From: JAHEEL01 sp964195545
Lineage (GTDB): Bacteria; Actinomycetota; Acidimicrobiia; Spongiisociales; UBA5794
DNA length: 64,000 nucleotides
Reading direction: 5' to 3'
NCBI GenBank assembly: GCA_964195545.1
Contig: CAXMQQ010000019.1
Coordinates: 37,112-101,111 of the forward strand
The position numbers were made by a program, and so were the translations under genes. This document shows positions 16,058 to 23,289 of the stretch, in pieces. Position 1 is the first letter of the stretch, and each line of letters opens with the position of its first letter. The notes beneath the pieces are model-generated. The model saw only the letters and a list, made by a program, of their open reading frames with translations, made no database searches and was not told where the DNA came from.

Positions 16058-16954
16058 TCAGCCGTTGTCGTTCTCTCCGGTCGAGGCAATCACAACGGCG
16101 CGGTGCGGGTCTTCACCCTCGGAGTACGTCTTTACGCCCTCGAGCGCAGCAGCCGCGTCGTGAATGACCTTGCGGTCGGCTGCGTTCATTGGCTCTAGCA
16201 TGATCTCGGCACCGCTCTCCTTCACCTGCTCCACAAGTTTTCCTGTGTAGATTGTGAGAGCCTCGCGTCGACGGGCGCCGTAGCCCGCGATGTCGATCCT
16301 CATCCTCGGAGCACCAAACGTATGTCGCTGAACGGTAGTGCGCGTCAACTCGAGCACGGAATACATCGTGGCACCTTTGGGGCCGACGAGAGCTTCGGTC
16401 TGCTCGCCGACAATGTCGAGGTAGAGCACTTCTTCCTCCACCCTCGTCTGAATCTCGCCCTCAAGACCGAACGACGTGAGGAGGCCGGACAAGAAGTCCT
16501 CGGCTACTTTTGCCTGATCTTCGATCGACGCCTCTGGCTTGTCCTTCTTCGTCTCTGTCGTCGCTTTGTTATCCATCGCTCGCCGCTCCTTAGAGGATCC
16601 GTTCTTCTTGGCTTCTACGGGTTTCTTCTTGCTGGGCGGCCGTGAACCCCTGCCAACCTTGGCGTTTGCACCGCGCCCGTTGGTCTTCTTCTCTGCAGTC
16701 TTCTTCTCGGCGGTCTTCTTCTGTTGCTCGGCGTTGGGCGAACCCTTCGCCCCTCGCCGACTCCGGCGGTTTCGCTTGCGCGGCTTGCGTGAGACCTTCA
16801 CGATCGCGGGGCGCGAGCCAACACCGAGGAACCCCGTCTTCCCCTCCTGGACAACCTCGATCTCTGCTTGATCTGCTGATTCGAGACCAAGTTCGGTGAT
16901 TGCGGCTTCAACGGCCACATCAACCGTCGTTCCGGTGACTTCCACCCATTCCAT
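16058..16954 (-). CDS. khpB: KhpB/Jag RNA-binding protein
   Basis: 298 residues. Jag_N domain (~1-55, EWVEVTGTTVDVAVEAAI to GFLGVGSRPA), a long Lys/Arg-rich disordered linker (~60-140) with repeated AEKKT units, then a KH domain (~150-225, with VGPKGATMYSVLELTRT) and an R3H domain (~230-295, with ADRKVIHDAAAAL). It binds small RNAs and mRNAs and influences cell division. It always accompanies yidC in actinobacteria, and here follows it by 3 nt. Confidence 0.93.
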   Translation of the reverse strand: MEWVEVTGTTVDVAVEAAITELGLESADQAEIEVVQEGKTGFLGVGSRPAIVKVSRKPRKRNRRSRRGAKGSPNAEQQKKTAEKKTAEKKTNGRGANAKVGRGSRPPSKKKPVEAKKNGSSKERRAMDNKATTETKKDKPEASIEDQAKVAEDFLSGLLTSFGLEGEIQTRVEEEVLYLDIVGEQTEALVGPKGATMYSVLELTRTTVQRHTFGAPRMRIDIAGYGARRREALTIYTGKLVEQVKESGAEIMLEPMNAADRKVIHDAAAALEGVKTYSEGEDPHRAVVIASTGENDNG

Positions 16955-16957
16955 CGT

Positions 16958-17860
16958 CTATTTCCTCCTGCGGCGGTTCTTCTTCTTGCTGGCGTTCTCA
17001 GACGGACCCGTATTTTCGGGCTCCCCGTCTTCCGGCGGTGTGTCCGCTGGGAGTGCCGGCTTCTTCTTGTCATCATCTCCGCGATCATCCAATCGCAGGA
17101 TCAGGGCTTGTTGCCCGACCCGGAAGAGGTTGGATGTTGCGAAATATATGCCGAGTCCTGCGGTGAGTGTCCACGAAATGAATCCGAAGAACAACGGCAT
17201 AATCTTCATCGCTGTCTGCATCGACTGTGCAGTCTGCGACTGTTCTTTGTCTTTGTCCTTGTCGCTCTTCTTCGTTCTCGTGGTCTGGAGTTGCTGATAG
17301 AACCCTGCTGCCACGATGAGGATGATCAGCAGGATGTAGGGGAGTGCGCCGAGGAAGTCCCCGCCCTTGATCAAATCCGGGACCACCGAACTGGGGGACG
17401 CCGTGAGATCCATACCAAGGAAGGAGGTGTTTACATGTTCAACACCCTTCTCAACACCAACACCGATGTACTTCGATGTGGCGTAGAGAGTTTCTCCAGC
17501 TTCATTCCTGACGGTCTCGATACTCCGCAACACCGAGAAGAGTCCGAACCAGAGCGGCATCTGGACGATCATCGGCAGGCAGCCGGCGGCAGGGTTGACT
17601 CCACGCTCCTGGTAGAGAGCCATCAGCTCCTTGTTGAGTTCTTCCTTATCTCCCTTGAGTTCCTTCTGAAGGCGCTTCACCTCCGGTTGGATCTCCTGCA
17701 TCGCCTTCATCGACCGAGTCTGCTTCAGCGTCAGGGGAAAGAGGACGAGAGAGATCGCCACGGTGAGCAAGATGATCGCTATACCAAGATTTGGAATAAA
17801 TTGGTAAAAGAAGTTGAGAACCCCGCCGAGAAGGTCGAGGAGGAGGTTCCAGGGGTTCAC
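16958..17860 (-). CDS. yidC: Membrane protein insertase YidC/OxaA
   Basis: 300 residues, the short form typical of Gram-positive bacteria. Five hydrophobic stretches include LGIAIILLTVAISLVLFPLTL, GCLPMIVQMPLWFGLFSVL and LPYILLIILIVAAGF. The conserved cytosolic loop has KRLQKELKGDKEELNKELMALYQE. The tail is Lys/Arg-rich (KKKNRRRRK), as in YidC proteins that contact ribosomes. A GTG start at 17860 overlaps the yidD stop (GTGA). Confidence 0.95.
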   Translation of the reverse strand: MNPWNLLLDLLGGVLNFFYQFIPNLGIAIILLTVAISLVLFPLTLKQTRSMKAMQEIQPEVKRLQKELKGDKEELNKELMALYQERGVNPAAGCLPMIVQMPLWFGLFSVLRSIETVRNEAGETLYATSKYIGVGVEKGVEHVNTSFLGMDLTASPSSVVPDLIKGGDFLGALPYILLIILIVAAGFYQQLQTTRTKKSDKDKDKEQSQTAQSMQTAMKIMPLFFGFISWTLTAGLGIYFATSNLFRVGQQALILRLDDRGDDDKKKPALPADTPPEDGEPENTGPSENASKKKNRRRRK

Positions 17861-18144
17861 ATGTCTCTCCCAGTGTTCATATCGTGTTCGTGTTGGCCCG
17901 ACTCGGGTACGGGGTCGTATCCACCTTCATGGAACGGTTGGCACCGTCCGATGCGTTTGACGGCCATCCAGGACCCGCGACCCGCTCCGTGGAGGCGAAT
18001 CGCGTCGTACCCGTACTCTGAGCAGGACGGATGATACCGGCAATTGCCCCCGAAAGCGGGCGAGAGCACCTTCTGATAGGCCCGGATGGATCCCATGAGA
18101 ACCCGAGCCGCCGGCGCCGGTGCTCGTTCTTGGTCGGTACTCAT
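17857..18144 (-). CDS. yidD: Membrane protein insertion efficiency factor YidD
   Basis: 95 residues. It contains the family signature RAYQKVLSPAFGGNCRYHPSCSEYGYDAI and GRCQPFHEGGYDPVP with three conserved cysteines. YidD helps YidC and sits at the inner membrane through an amphipathic helix. It overlaps rnpA by four bases (ATGA) and yidC by four, in the universal rpmH-rnpA-yidD-yidC order. Confidence 0.95.
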   Translation of the reverse strand: MSTDQERAPAPAARVLMGSIRAYQKVLSPAFGGNCRYHPSCSEYGYDAIRLHGAGRGSWMAVKRIGRCQPFHEGGYDPVPESGQHEHDMNTGRDM

Positions 18145-18512
18145 CGGTTCTCCTCCTCTCCGCTCGCGGCGATCGCTGTGGCCAGATCCCTTGTCAGGTG
18201 GTCAAACTTCGTTGTGACGACACCCGGCGCAGCGATCACCACGTATGCCGTGTCAGGCTTCAATGCGACCCTCCTCAGAGCCTCGCGGAGACGCCGCTTC
18301 GCTGTGTTGCGAGATACCGCACTACCGACCCGACGAGACGCAACGATTCCCACTTGGGGAACACCTCTCTCTCCGTCGGTACGAATCACTCGAATATCTC
18401 CACATCTAGCCGATCGGCCAGTGCGGAAGACGGCAGAAAACTGTGCCGTCGATCGCAGCGAAACGAACGGTCGTCCGGTGCTACGCCGTGAGACGATGGC
18501 GACCCTTGACAC
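18141..18512 (-). CDS. rnpA: Ribonuclease P protein component
   Basis: 123 residues from GTG 18512. The RNR motif is GIVASRRVGSAVSRNTAKRRLREALRR, which binds the RNase P RNA; a conserved N-terminal half FSAVFRTGRSARCGD is present. The frame stays open to 18569 inside rpmH. No ATG fits family length, and GTG 18512 gives the usual size. This puts the first ten codons inside the rpmH reading frame (32-nt overlap). Confidence 0.88.
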   Translation of the reverse strand: MSRVAIVSRRSTGRPFVSLRSTAQFSAVFRTGRSARCGDIRVIRTDGERGVPQVGIVASRRVGSAVSRNTAKRRLREALRRVALKPDTAYVVIAAPGVVTTKFDHLTRDLATAIAASGEEENR

Positions 18513-18615
18513 GCCGTCTCTTGATGACGGCGCGGCCGGAACGGGTCCGCATCCGGGAGCGAAATCCATGCTTGCGCTTGCGGCGCCGCACGTTTGGTTG
18601 ATAGGTGCGCTTCAT
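18481..18615 (-). CDS. rpmH: 50S ribosomal protein L34
   Basis: 44 residues with the complete L34 pattern: KRTYQPNVRRRKRKHGF at the start, RMRTRSGRAVIKRRR and the end KGRHRLTA. A small highly basic protein of the large ribosomal subunit. It is the first canonical gene of the minus-strand operon leading away from oriC. The stop is TAG 18483-18481, inside rnpA. Confidence 0.97.
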   Translation of the reverse strand: MKRTYQPNVRRRKRKHGFRSRMRTRSGRAVIKRRRVKGRHRLTA

Positions 18616-18685
18616 AGTGAGTAATCCCCGCTTGGGAGGTCGTGATACGACCGGGAAGAATTCGGACGCCTGAATCCTACGTCGC

Positions 18686-18817
18686 TCAGCGCCCTAGCGG
18701 TCGGATCGGTACGAGAACGCGAACTCTCACACAGGAGCGCGAAACCCCGAGCTTGGCCGCGAAACATCGTTCGCACCAATTCGGAGCGATCTTGAGCATA
18801 TCGCTACTCTCTCCCAT
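18686..18817 (-). CDS. Candidate 43-residue small protein or leader peptide upstream of rpmH
   Basis: ATG 18817 is preceded, after a 6-nt spacer, by AGGAGGTGG (18832-18824), a perfect match to the 16S rRNA anti-Shine-Dalgarno end and the strongest ribosome site noticed in the window. The peptide contains WCERCFAAKLGVSRSC, with three cysteines, and a basic valine-rich end; it stops 70 nt before rpmH. I know no family for it. The alternative is that TTGACG (18850-18845) and the A/T-rich run around TAATAA form the rpmH promoter and the ribosome site is chance. It is absent from ORF lists with a 60-residue limit. Confidence 0.35.
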   Translation of the reverse strand: MGESSDMLKIAPNWCERCFAAKLGVSRSCVRVRVLVPIRPLGR

Positions 18818-19091
18818 TTATTACCACCTCCTGAAATCCTTACACGTCAACGGTTATCATCGCTTCCCAGTCTCCGACCGGTCCAGATACCGGAGGTTTT
18901 CCCCTTCTTGCCGCTCAGTTCCCTCGAGACATATACTCGCCTCCACTCCCATGCAGAAGACCTCACTTCCCCGGAGGGAGATCCAGGCCGCGACGGCGAT
19001 GCGGGAGCATGCTGGGACGTTTGAATATGTTTTCCACACCCTGTGGACAGGTGTGTGGACAGGGTACGACAGGTCGAGAGGAGCAACAAGA
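18818..19091. other. Non-coding region upstream of dnaA, part of the origin locus
   Basis: Apart from the candidate peptide, the 476 nt between rpmH and dnaA hold no convincing gene. The dnaA frame is open throughout but the extension (rich in Ser, Arg and His) has no DnaA similarity. The DNA holds a DnaA-box cluster at 19030-19062, an A/T-rich stretch near 18816-18840 and probably divergent promoters for rpmH and dnaA. Confidence 0.7.
19030..19062. promoter_or_regulatory. Cluster of three DnaA boxes in the dnaA promoter
   Basis: TTTTCCACA (19030-19038, plus), TGTGGACAG (19042-19050, minus orientation) and TGTGGACAG (19054-19062, minus orientation) each differ from TTATCCACA or TTGTCCACA by one or two bases. 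They end 30 nt before the dnaA GTG and suit DnaA autoregulation and origin function. Confidence 0.75.
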
Positions 19092-20462
19092 GTGGCTGAA
19101 TTGCGTTCGTCCACCGCGGAGTGGGAGACCTTCCATCAGCAGGTGCGCCGCCGGGTGACACCGGCCGCGTGGCAGACCTGGATCGAACCACTAGCCTCCA
19201 GCATCGAAGAGGGCAGCCTCCATCTTGTCGCCCCGACCGACTTCCACTATCGCTGGGTCGGGGACCGCTACCTGCCCGCCCTCCAAGAAGCTGCGCTCGA
19301 CACCCTCGGCCTCAAAGTCGAACTCACGGTGGTACCAATCGTCGCAGATCCTCCTGCCGAAGCCTCCCGCCGATCGGACGCATTCCAGGTTCCTCTTCCG
19401 ATCGACACGATCGACCCAACTCGATCCGGAGCGAACGACCCCCGCCTTGTTCCGAAGTACACGTTCGACAATTTCGTGGTCGGACAGTCGAACCGTTTCG
19501 CTCACGCGGCAGCGCTCGCCGTCGCCGAGCAGCCAGGGAGCCACTACAACCCTCTCTTCATCTACGCGAACGCCGGCCTCGGAAAGACACACCTCCTCCA
19601 CGCCGTCGGCCATCACCGCATCGAACTCGATCCCCGCGCGGTTGTTCGCTACGTGTCCTCCGAACAGTTCTTCAACGAATTCATCAACGGAATCCGTCGG
19701 AAGAGAATGGATGAATTCAAGGAGCGCTATCGCACGATCGACGTGCTTCTCCTCGATGACGTTCAGTTCTTCGAAGGGAAGGAACAGATCCTCGAGGAGT
19801 TCTTCCACACGTTCAACAGCTTGTACGAAGCGGGGAAGCAGGTCGTCATCAGCTCCGATCGCCACCCCAAGCATTTGTCGACACTCGAGGATCGCCTTCG
19901 GAGTCGCTTCGAGTGGGGTCTTCTGACCGATATCCAGACTCCCGACATCGAGACCCGCCTTGCGATCCTCAGGAAGAACGCCGAGTTCGCCCCTGCCCCG
20001 GTCCCACCGGACGTGATGACGTTCATCGCTGAGAACGTCCATCAGAACATTCGCGAACTCGAAGGCGCTCTGACCCGTGTGACGGCATTCGCTTCGCTCA
20101 CGGATGAACGGATCACCCTCACGATGGCAAAGGAGGTTCTCTTCGATATCGTCGACTCCGACCGCGTGATTCCGTTGACCGCCGATAGGATCATCCAGGT
20201 CACCGCCGACTACACCTCGACCACCGTCGATTCACTGATCGGCCCCAGCAGGAAGCAACCCCTCGCCCGGTCCCGACAGATCGCCATGTATCTCTGTCGG
20301 GAGCACACCGATCTCTCTCTGCCGAAGATCGGAGCACGGTTCGGTGGTCGCGATCACACGACTGTGATTCACGCCGTCGAGAGGGTCAAGACCCTAATGA
20401 CGACCGACATGGAAGTGTTCGATCAGGTCTCAACCCTCGGACAGCTCCTGAGGACAACGTGA
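19092..20462 (+). CDS. dnaA: Chromosomal replication initiator DnaA
   Basis: 456 residues from GTG 19092, which has GAGGAG 9 nt upstream. Domain I (~1-85, TPAAWQTWIEPLASS), a short variable linker, AAA+ domain III with Walker A NAGLGKTHLL and Walker B VLLLDDVQFF, and domain IV with GGRDHTTVIHA for DnaA-box contact. DnaA melts oriC and loads the helicase with DciA. The frame extends upstream to 18642 but without DnaA homology. Origin DNA lies on both sides. Confidence 0.97.
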   Translation: MAELRSSTAEWETFHQQVRRRVTPAAWQTWIEPLASSIEEGSLHLVAPTDFHYRWVGDRYLPALQEAALDTLGLKVELTVVPIVADPPAEASRRSDAFQVPLPIDTIDPTRSGANDPRLVPKYTFDNFVVGQSNRFAHAAALAVAEQPGSHYNPLFIYANAGLGKTHLLHAVGHHRIELDPRAVVRYVSSEQFFNEFINGIRRKRMDEFKERYRTIDVLLLDDVQFFEGKEQILEEFFHTFNSLYEAGKQVVISSDRHPKHLSTLEDRLRSRFEWGLLTDIQTPDIETRLAILRKNAEFAPAPVPPDVMTFIAENVHQNIRELEGALTRVTAFASLTDERITLTMAKEVLFDIVDSDRVIPLTADRIIQVTADYTSTTVDSLIGPSRKQPLARSRQIAMYLCREHTDLSLPKIGARFGGRDHTTVIHAVERVKTLMTTDMEVFDQVSTLGQLLRTT

Positions 20463-20465
20463 CCG

Positions 20466-20611
20466 ATATCCACACTCTCTCGTCTCCTCTCGATCTGCCT
20501 GTTGAGTACTGTGTACTTGTTCACAGTCCCTGTGGATTCCGAAATCCGTTGACTTCAACGATTCCCGGGCCCTATCCACAATCCACAAGGCCTACTACTA
20601 CCACTACCGTT
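20466..20611. other. oriC: DnaA boxes followed by DnaA-trio-like tract
   Basis: Boxes: ATATCCACA (20466-20474), TTGTTCACA (20517-20525), TGTGGATTC (20531-20539, reverse), CTATCCACA (20572-20580) and CAATCCACA (20579-20587). Four nucleotides later comes CTA CTA CTA CCA CTA CCG (20592-20609), then A/T-rich TTTGTAATTGAAC. This box-trio-A/T order is the basal unwinding element known from Bacillus subtilis, where DnaA spreads along the trios to open the strands. Location between dnaA and dnaN agrees. Confidence 0.8.
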
Positions 20612-20649
20612 TGTAATTGAACTAACCAAGAAGCAGGGGAAGAACAACT

Positions 20650-21729
20650 GTGCGTATCCGAGCCGAACGTGATGATCTCGCTGACGTCCTAGCGCGGGCA
20701 GGACGAGCCGTCGGAAGTCGCTCACCCCTTCCGATCCTCCAAGGCCTGCTGTGTGAGGTCGAGGGCGGACGTCTTCAAGTGACGGGAACGGATAACGAAG
20801 TCACCGTCCGGACGTATCTGGAAGTAGAGGGACTCGAAGACGGCGCCACGGTGATCCCGGCCAAACTCGCAGCCGACGCGGTCCGCAAGCTTCCTACCGG
20901 AGCGGTCTCGATGACTGCTTCGGACGGAGAAGTCGAGATTACCGGTAACGGGCCACGGTTCCGTCTGCGCGAGTTGAGCGTCGGGGACTTCCCGACGATC
21001 GATGACAAGTTGCCGGCCGAGACGATCGACGTCGTGGGGGAGACTCTCGTCAAGGCTCTCAGCCAGGTTGGTATTGGCGCGTCCGGGGATGAAGCTCGAC
21101 CGACCCTCACTGGCGTTCTGTTCGAAGAGAACGACGGAGGATTGCGACTGGTAGCAACCGACTCGTACCGGCTGGCCGTGCGCGACGTACTCGGGATCGG
21201 TGCAACAGGATCGAAACTGGTCCCATATCGGGCGTTGAAGGAGTTGGGACGAACAGTTGGTGACGGACCGATGAAGGTGGCACTCGGAGATCGAGAGGCA
21301 GCGTTCATCACGGATCGAGGGAGGCTGACGGTTCGGATCATCGATGCGGCGTTCCCGAAGTACCGCCAACTCCTGCCTGATTCCTATCCGAGTCGCCTCG
21401 AAGTATCGAAAAGGAGCCTTCTCGATGCCGTCGGAAGAGCGGCGCTGGTGGCGGAGGACCATATACCGGTTCGCCTGAACCTCCACGAGGGTGGCGTTGA
21501 GTTGAGCGTCATCCGTCAAGAGGTTGGCGAAGAGACTGAGCACATCGAGGGCAAATACGAGGGTGAAGAGATGACGATCGCCTTCAACACCAGGTATCTC
21601 ACCGAAGGGGTCGGGGTCATCGATTCCGATACCGTCATCCTGGAAACGATCGATGCGCTGAAGCCCGGCCTCCTTCACGGCGTCGGAGATGAGGACTTCC
21701 GGTATCTCCTGATGCCGGTCCGCCTCTAG
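20650..21729 (+). CDS. dnaN: DNA polymerase III beta sliding clamp
   Basis: 359 residues with three repeated clamp folds and the family C-terminus ending YLLMPVRL. Other conserved parts: SPLPILQGLL near the start, RPTLTGVLFE and LVATDSYRLA in the middle. The ring tethers the replicative polymerase. The GTG start is 188 nt after dnaA, with AGGGGAAGAAC upstream. Confidence 0.96.
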   Translation: MRIRAERDDLADVLARAGRAVGSRSPLPILQGLLCEVEGGRLQVTGTDNEVTVRTYLEVEGLEDGATVIPAKLAADAVRKLPTGAVSMTASDGEVEITGNGPRFRLRELSVGDFPTIDDKLPAETIDVVGETLVKALSQVGIGASGDEARPTLTGVLFEENDGGLRLVATDSYRLAVRDVLGIGATGSKLVPYRALKELGRTVGDGPMKVALGDREAAFITDRGRLTVRIIDAAFPKYRQLLPDSYPSRLEVSKRSLLDAVGRAALVAEDHIPVRLNLHEGGVELSVIRQEVGEETEHIEGKYEGEEMTIAFNTRYLTEGVGVIDSDTVILETIDALKPGLLHGVGDEDFRYLLMPVRL

Positions 21730-21766
21730 TTGAAGGGTTCGTGACAGTGATGTCGAGAGGAGAGGG

Positions 21767-22849
21767 ATGTATCTCTCCTGGCTCGAACTGACTGGGGTCC
21801 GGTGCTACGAAACCGTGCGCTTCGAGCCGGATGAGGGCATCAACGTCCTTGTCGGAGCAAACGGGGCGGGCAAGACGAGCATTCTCGAGGCGGTCGCCTA
21901 CCTTGGAATGCTGAAATCGTTCCGGGGGACGCCGGATGTATCGATGATCACCACCGGATCGGACAAGGCCGTAATTCGTGGGGAGTTCGGCGTCCCGTCG
22001 GGGACCACTCGAGTCGAAGTGGAACTCGCTCACCAGGATCGTCGCAGGGTGCTGGTCAACGGAAAGAGGCCCCAGCGCAACAGTGACGTCCTATCGCAGG
22101 TGCCGATCGTGGCTTTCCAGCCCGACGACCTGGATCTGGTCAAACGCGGGCCGGGGCTGAGAAGGGAGTACCTCGACGACCTGGCAGCCCAATTGTGGCC
22201 ACAGGCAGGCGCCGATCAGATGGACTACGAGCGGGCCATCCGGCAACGTAACTCGCTTCTCAAGCAGGAGGGGCGACGGGCAGACCCCATCACATTGGAC
22301 GTGTGGGATGAGAGGGTCGCCGTCGCCGGAGCTGCCGTCTTCGGTCATCGGACCAGAGTCCTCGAAGCGCTCGACGCGTCGCTGGGTGAGGCGTACCGCC
22401 TGGTGGGGGAGACGGGTTCGTTGACGTGGAGATACGAGACGAACTGGGGGGCATCGATGGATGAAGGAGGAGGAGTTGAACGGCTCAGAGAGGAACTGCT
22501 CGAACGACGCAGCCGCGACATGGATCAGCGGGTAACGAGTGGCGGGCCCCACCGGGACGACCCAACGCTCGTTGTCGACGGCCGTCCTGCACGGACGATG
22601 GCAAGTCAGGGAGAGCAACGGACCGTCGCGCTCGCTCTTCGTGTTGCTGCGTACCGCGTGCTCGGTACCCACCGTTCGATCGCTCCGATCCTTCTTCTCG
22701 ATGATGTCTTCTCCGAACTGGACCCTCGACATGCTCGGGGTGTTATGTCCCTTCTCGGCGATGGTCAGGTTCTTGTCACAACGGCGAGAGAAGATGAGGT
22801 TCCCACATCCGGGCGACGGTGGAACGTCGACGGAAGGACCGTCACATGA
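21767..22849 (+). CDS. recF: DNA replication and repair protein RecF
   Basis: 360 residues. SMC-like ATPase: Walker A GANGAGKTSILE (~30-41), signature TSGGPHRDD, Walker B ILLLDDVFSELD. RecF helps load RecA at gaps. ATG 21767 has AGGAGAGGG upstream; the stop overlaps the start of dciA by four bases. Confidence 0.96.
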   Translation: MYLSWLELTGVRCYETVRFEPDEGINVLVGANGAGKTSILEAVAYLGMLKSFRGTPDVSMITTGSDKAVIRGEFGVPSGTTRVEVELAHQDRRRVLVNGKRPQRNSDVLSQVPIVAFQPDDLDLVKRGPGLRREYLDDLAAQLWPQAGADQMDYERAIRQRNSLLKQEGRRADPITLDVWDERVAVAGAAVFGHRTRVLEALDASLGEAYRLVGETGSLTWRYETNWGASMDEGGGVERLREELLERRSRDMDQRVTSGGPHRDDPTLVVDGRPARTMASQGEQRTVALALRVAAYRVLGTHRSIAPILLLDDVFSELDPRHARGVMSLLGDGQVLVTTAREDEVPTSGRRWNVDGRTVT

Positions 22850-23196
22850 CCAGAGCGAACTACTACAGCGACCAGCCGCAGAGACCCGAACCGAAACCGA
22901 TCGACGATCTAATCGGGACGATCGTGGAACAGGCCGGGGCGAGCCCAGACCTCGGGGTTGCGCGGCTCGTCTCCTCCTGGGACAGCATCGTCTCCGAACG
23001 GTGGAGAGGGAGATCGCGACCGATCGGTGTTCGGGATCAAACGCTTCTCGTCGAGGTCCCGGAAGGAGCTGACGCGAGCCTGCTGCGCTACGACTCGGCC
23101 GATCTCATGAGGCGGATTTCACAGCGATTCGGTCCCGATCTCGTACGAGCGGTCAGGTTCCGCGTCGAGGGGGACACTCGCGGCGGAAAGCCGTGA
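22846..23196 (+). CDS. dciA: DciA-like helicase-associated protein (DUF721)
   Basis: 116 residues. The KH-like DUF721 core is LVSSWDSIVSERWRGRSRPIGVRD to DLMRRISQRFG, preceded by a short flexible N-terminus. DciA is the ancestral DnaB-helicase loading partner, and actinobacteria carry it between recF and gyrB. The start is fixed by the ATGA overlap with recF. Confidence 0.9.
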   Translation: MTRANYYSDQPQRPEPKPIDDLIGTIVEQAGASPDLGVARLVSSWDSIVSERWRGRSRPIGVRDQTLLVEVPEGADASLLRYDSADLMRRISQRFGPDLVRAVRFRVEGDTRGGKP

Positions 23197-23225
23197 AATG
23201 GTAAGGGTTTCGGCCCGGAATCGGC

Positions 23226-23273
23226 TATGATTACACCCGTGTCAGTAGCCCCCAACTGAACGCCTCCGGGGGC
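23226..23273 (+). promoter_or_regulatory. gyrB promoter and leader hairpin
   Basis: TATGAT (23226-23231) is a near-consensus -10 box 58 nt before the gyrB GTG. The leader holds a GC hairpin, GCCCCC (23248-23253) with GGGGGC (23268-23273), upstream of the AAAGGAG ribosome site. Gyrase promoters often respond to supercoiling; nothing here proves that. Confidence 0.5.
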
Positions 23274-23289
23274 CATCCAAAGGAGTCCA

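Noticed and set aside
18642..19091. 150-codon N-terminal extension of dnaA
   Set aside because: No DnaA domain lies there; the GTG at 19092 has a ribosome site and gives normal length, and the DNA holds DnaA boxes.
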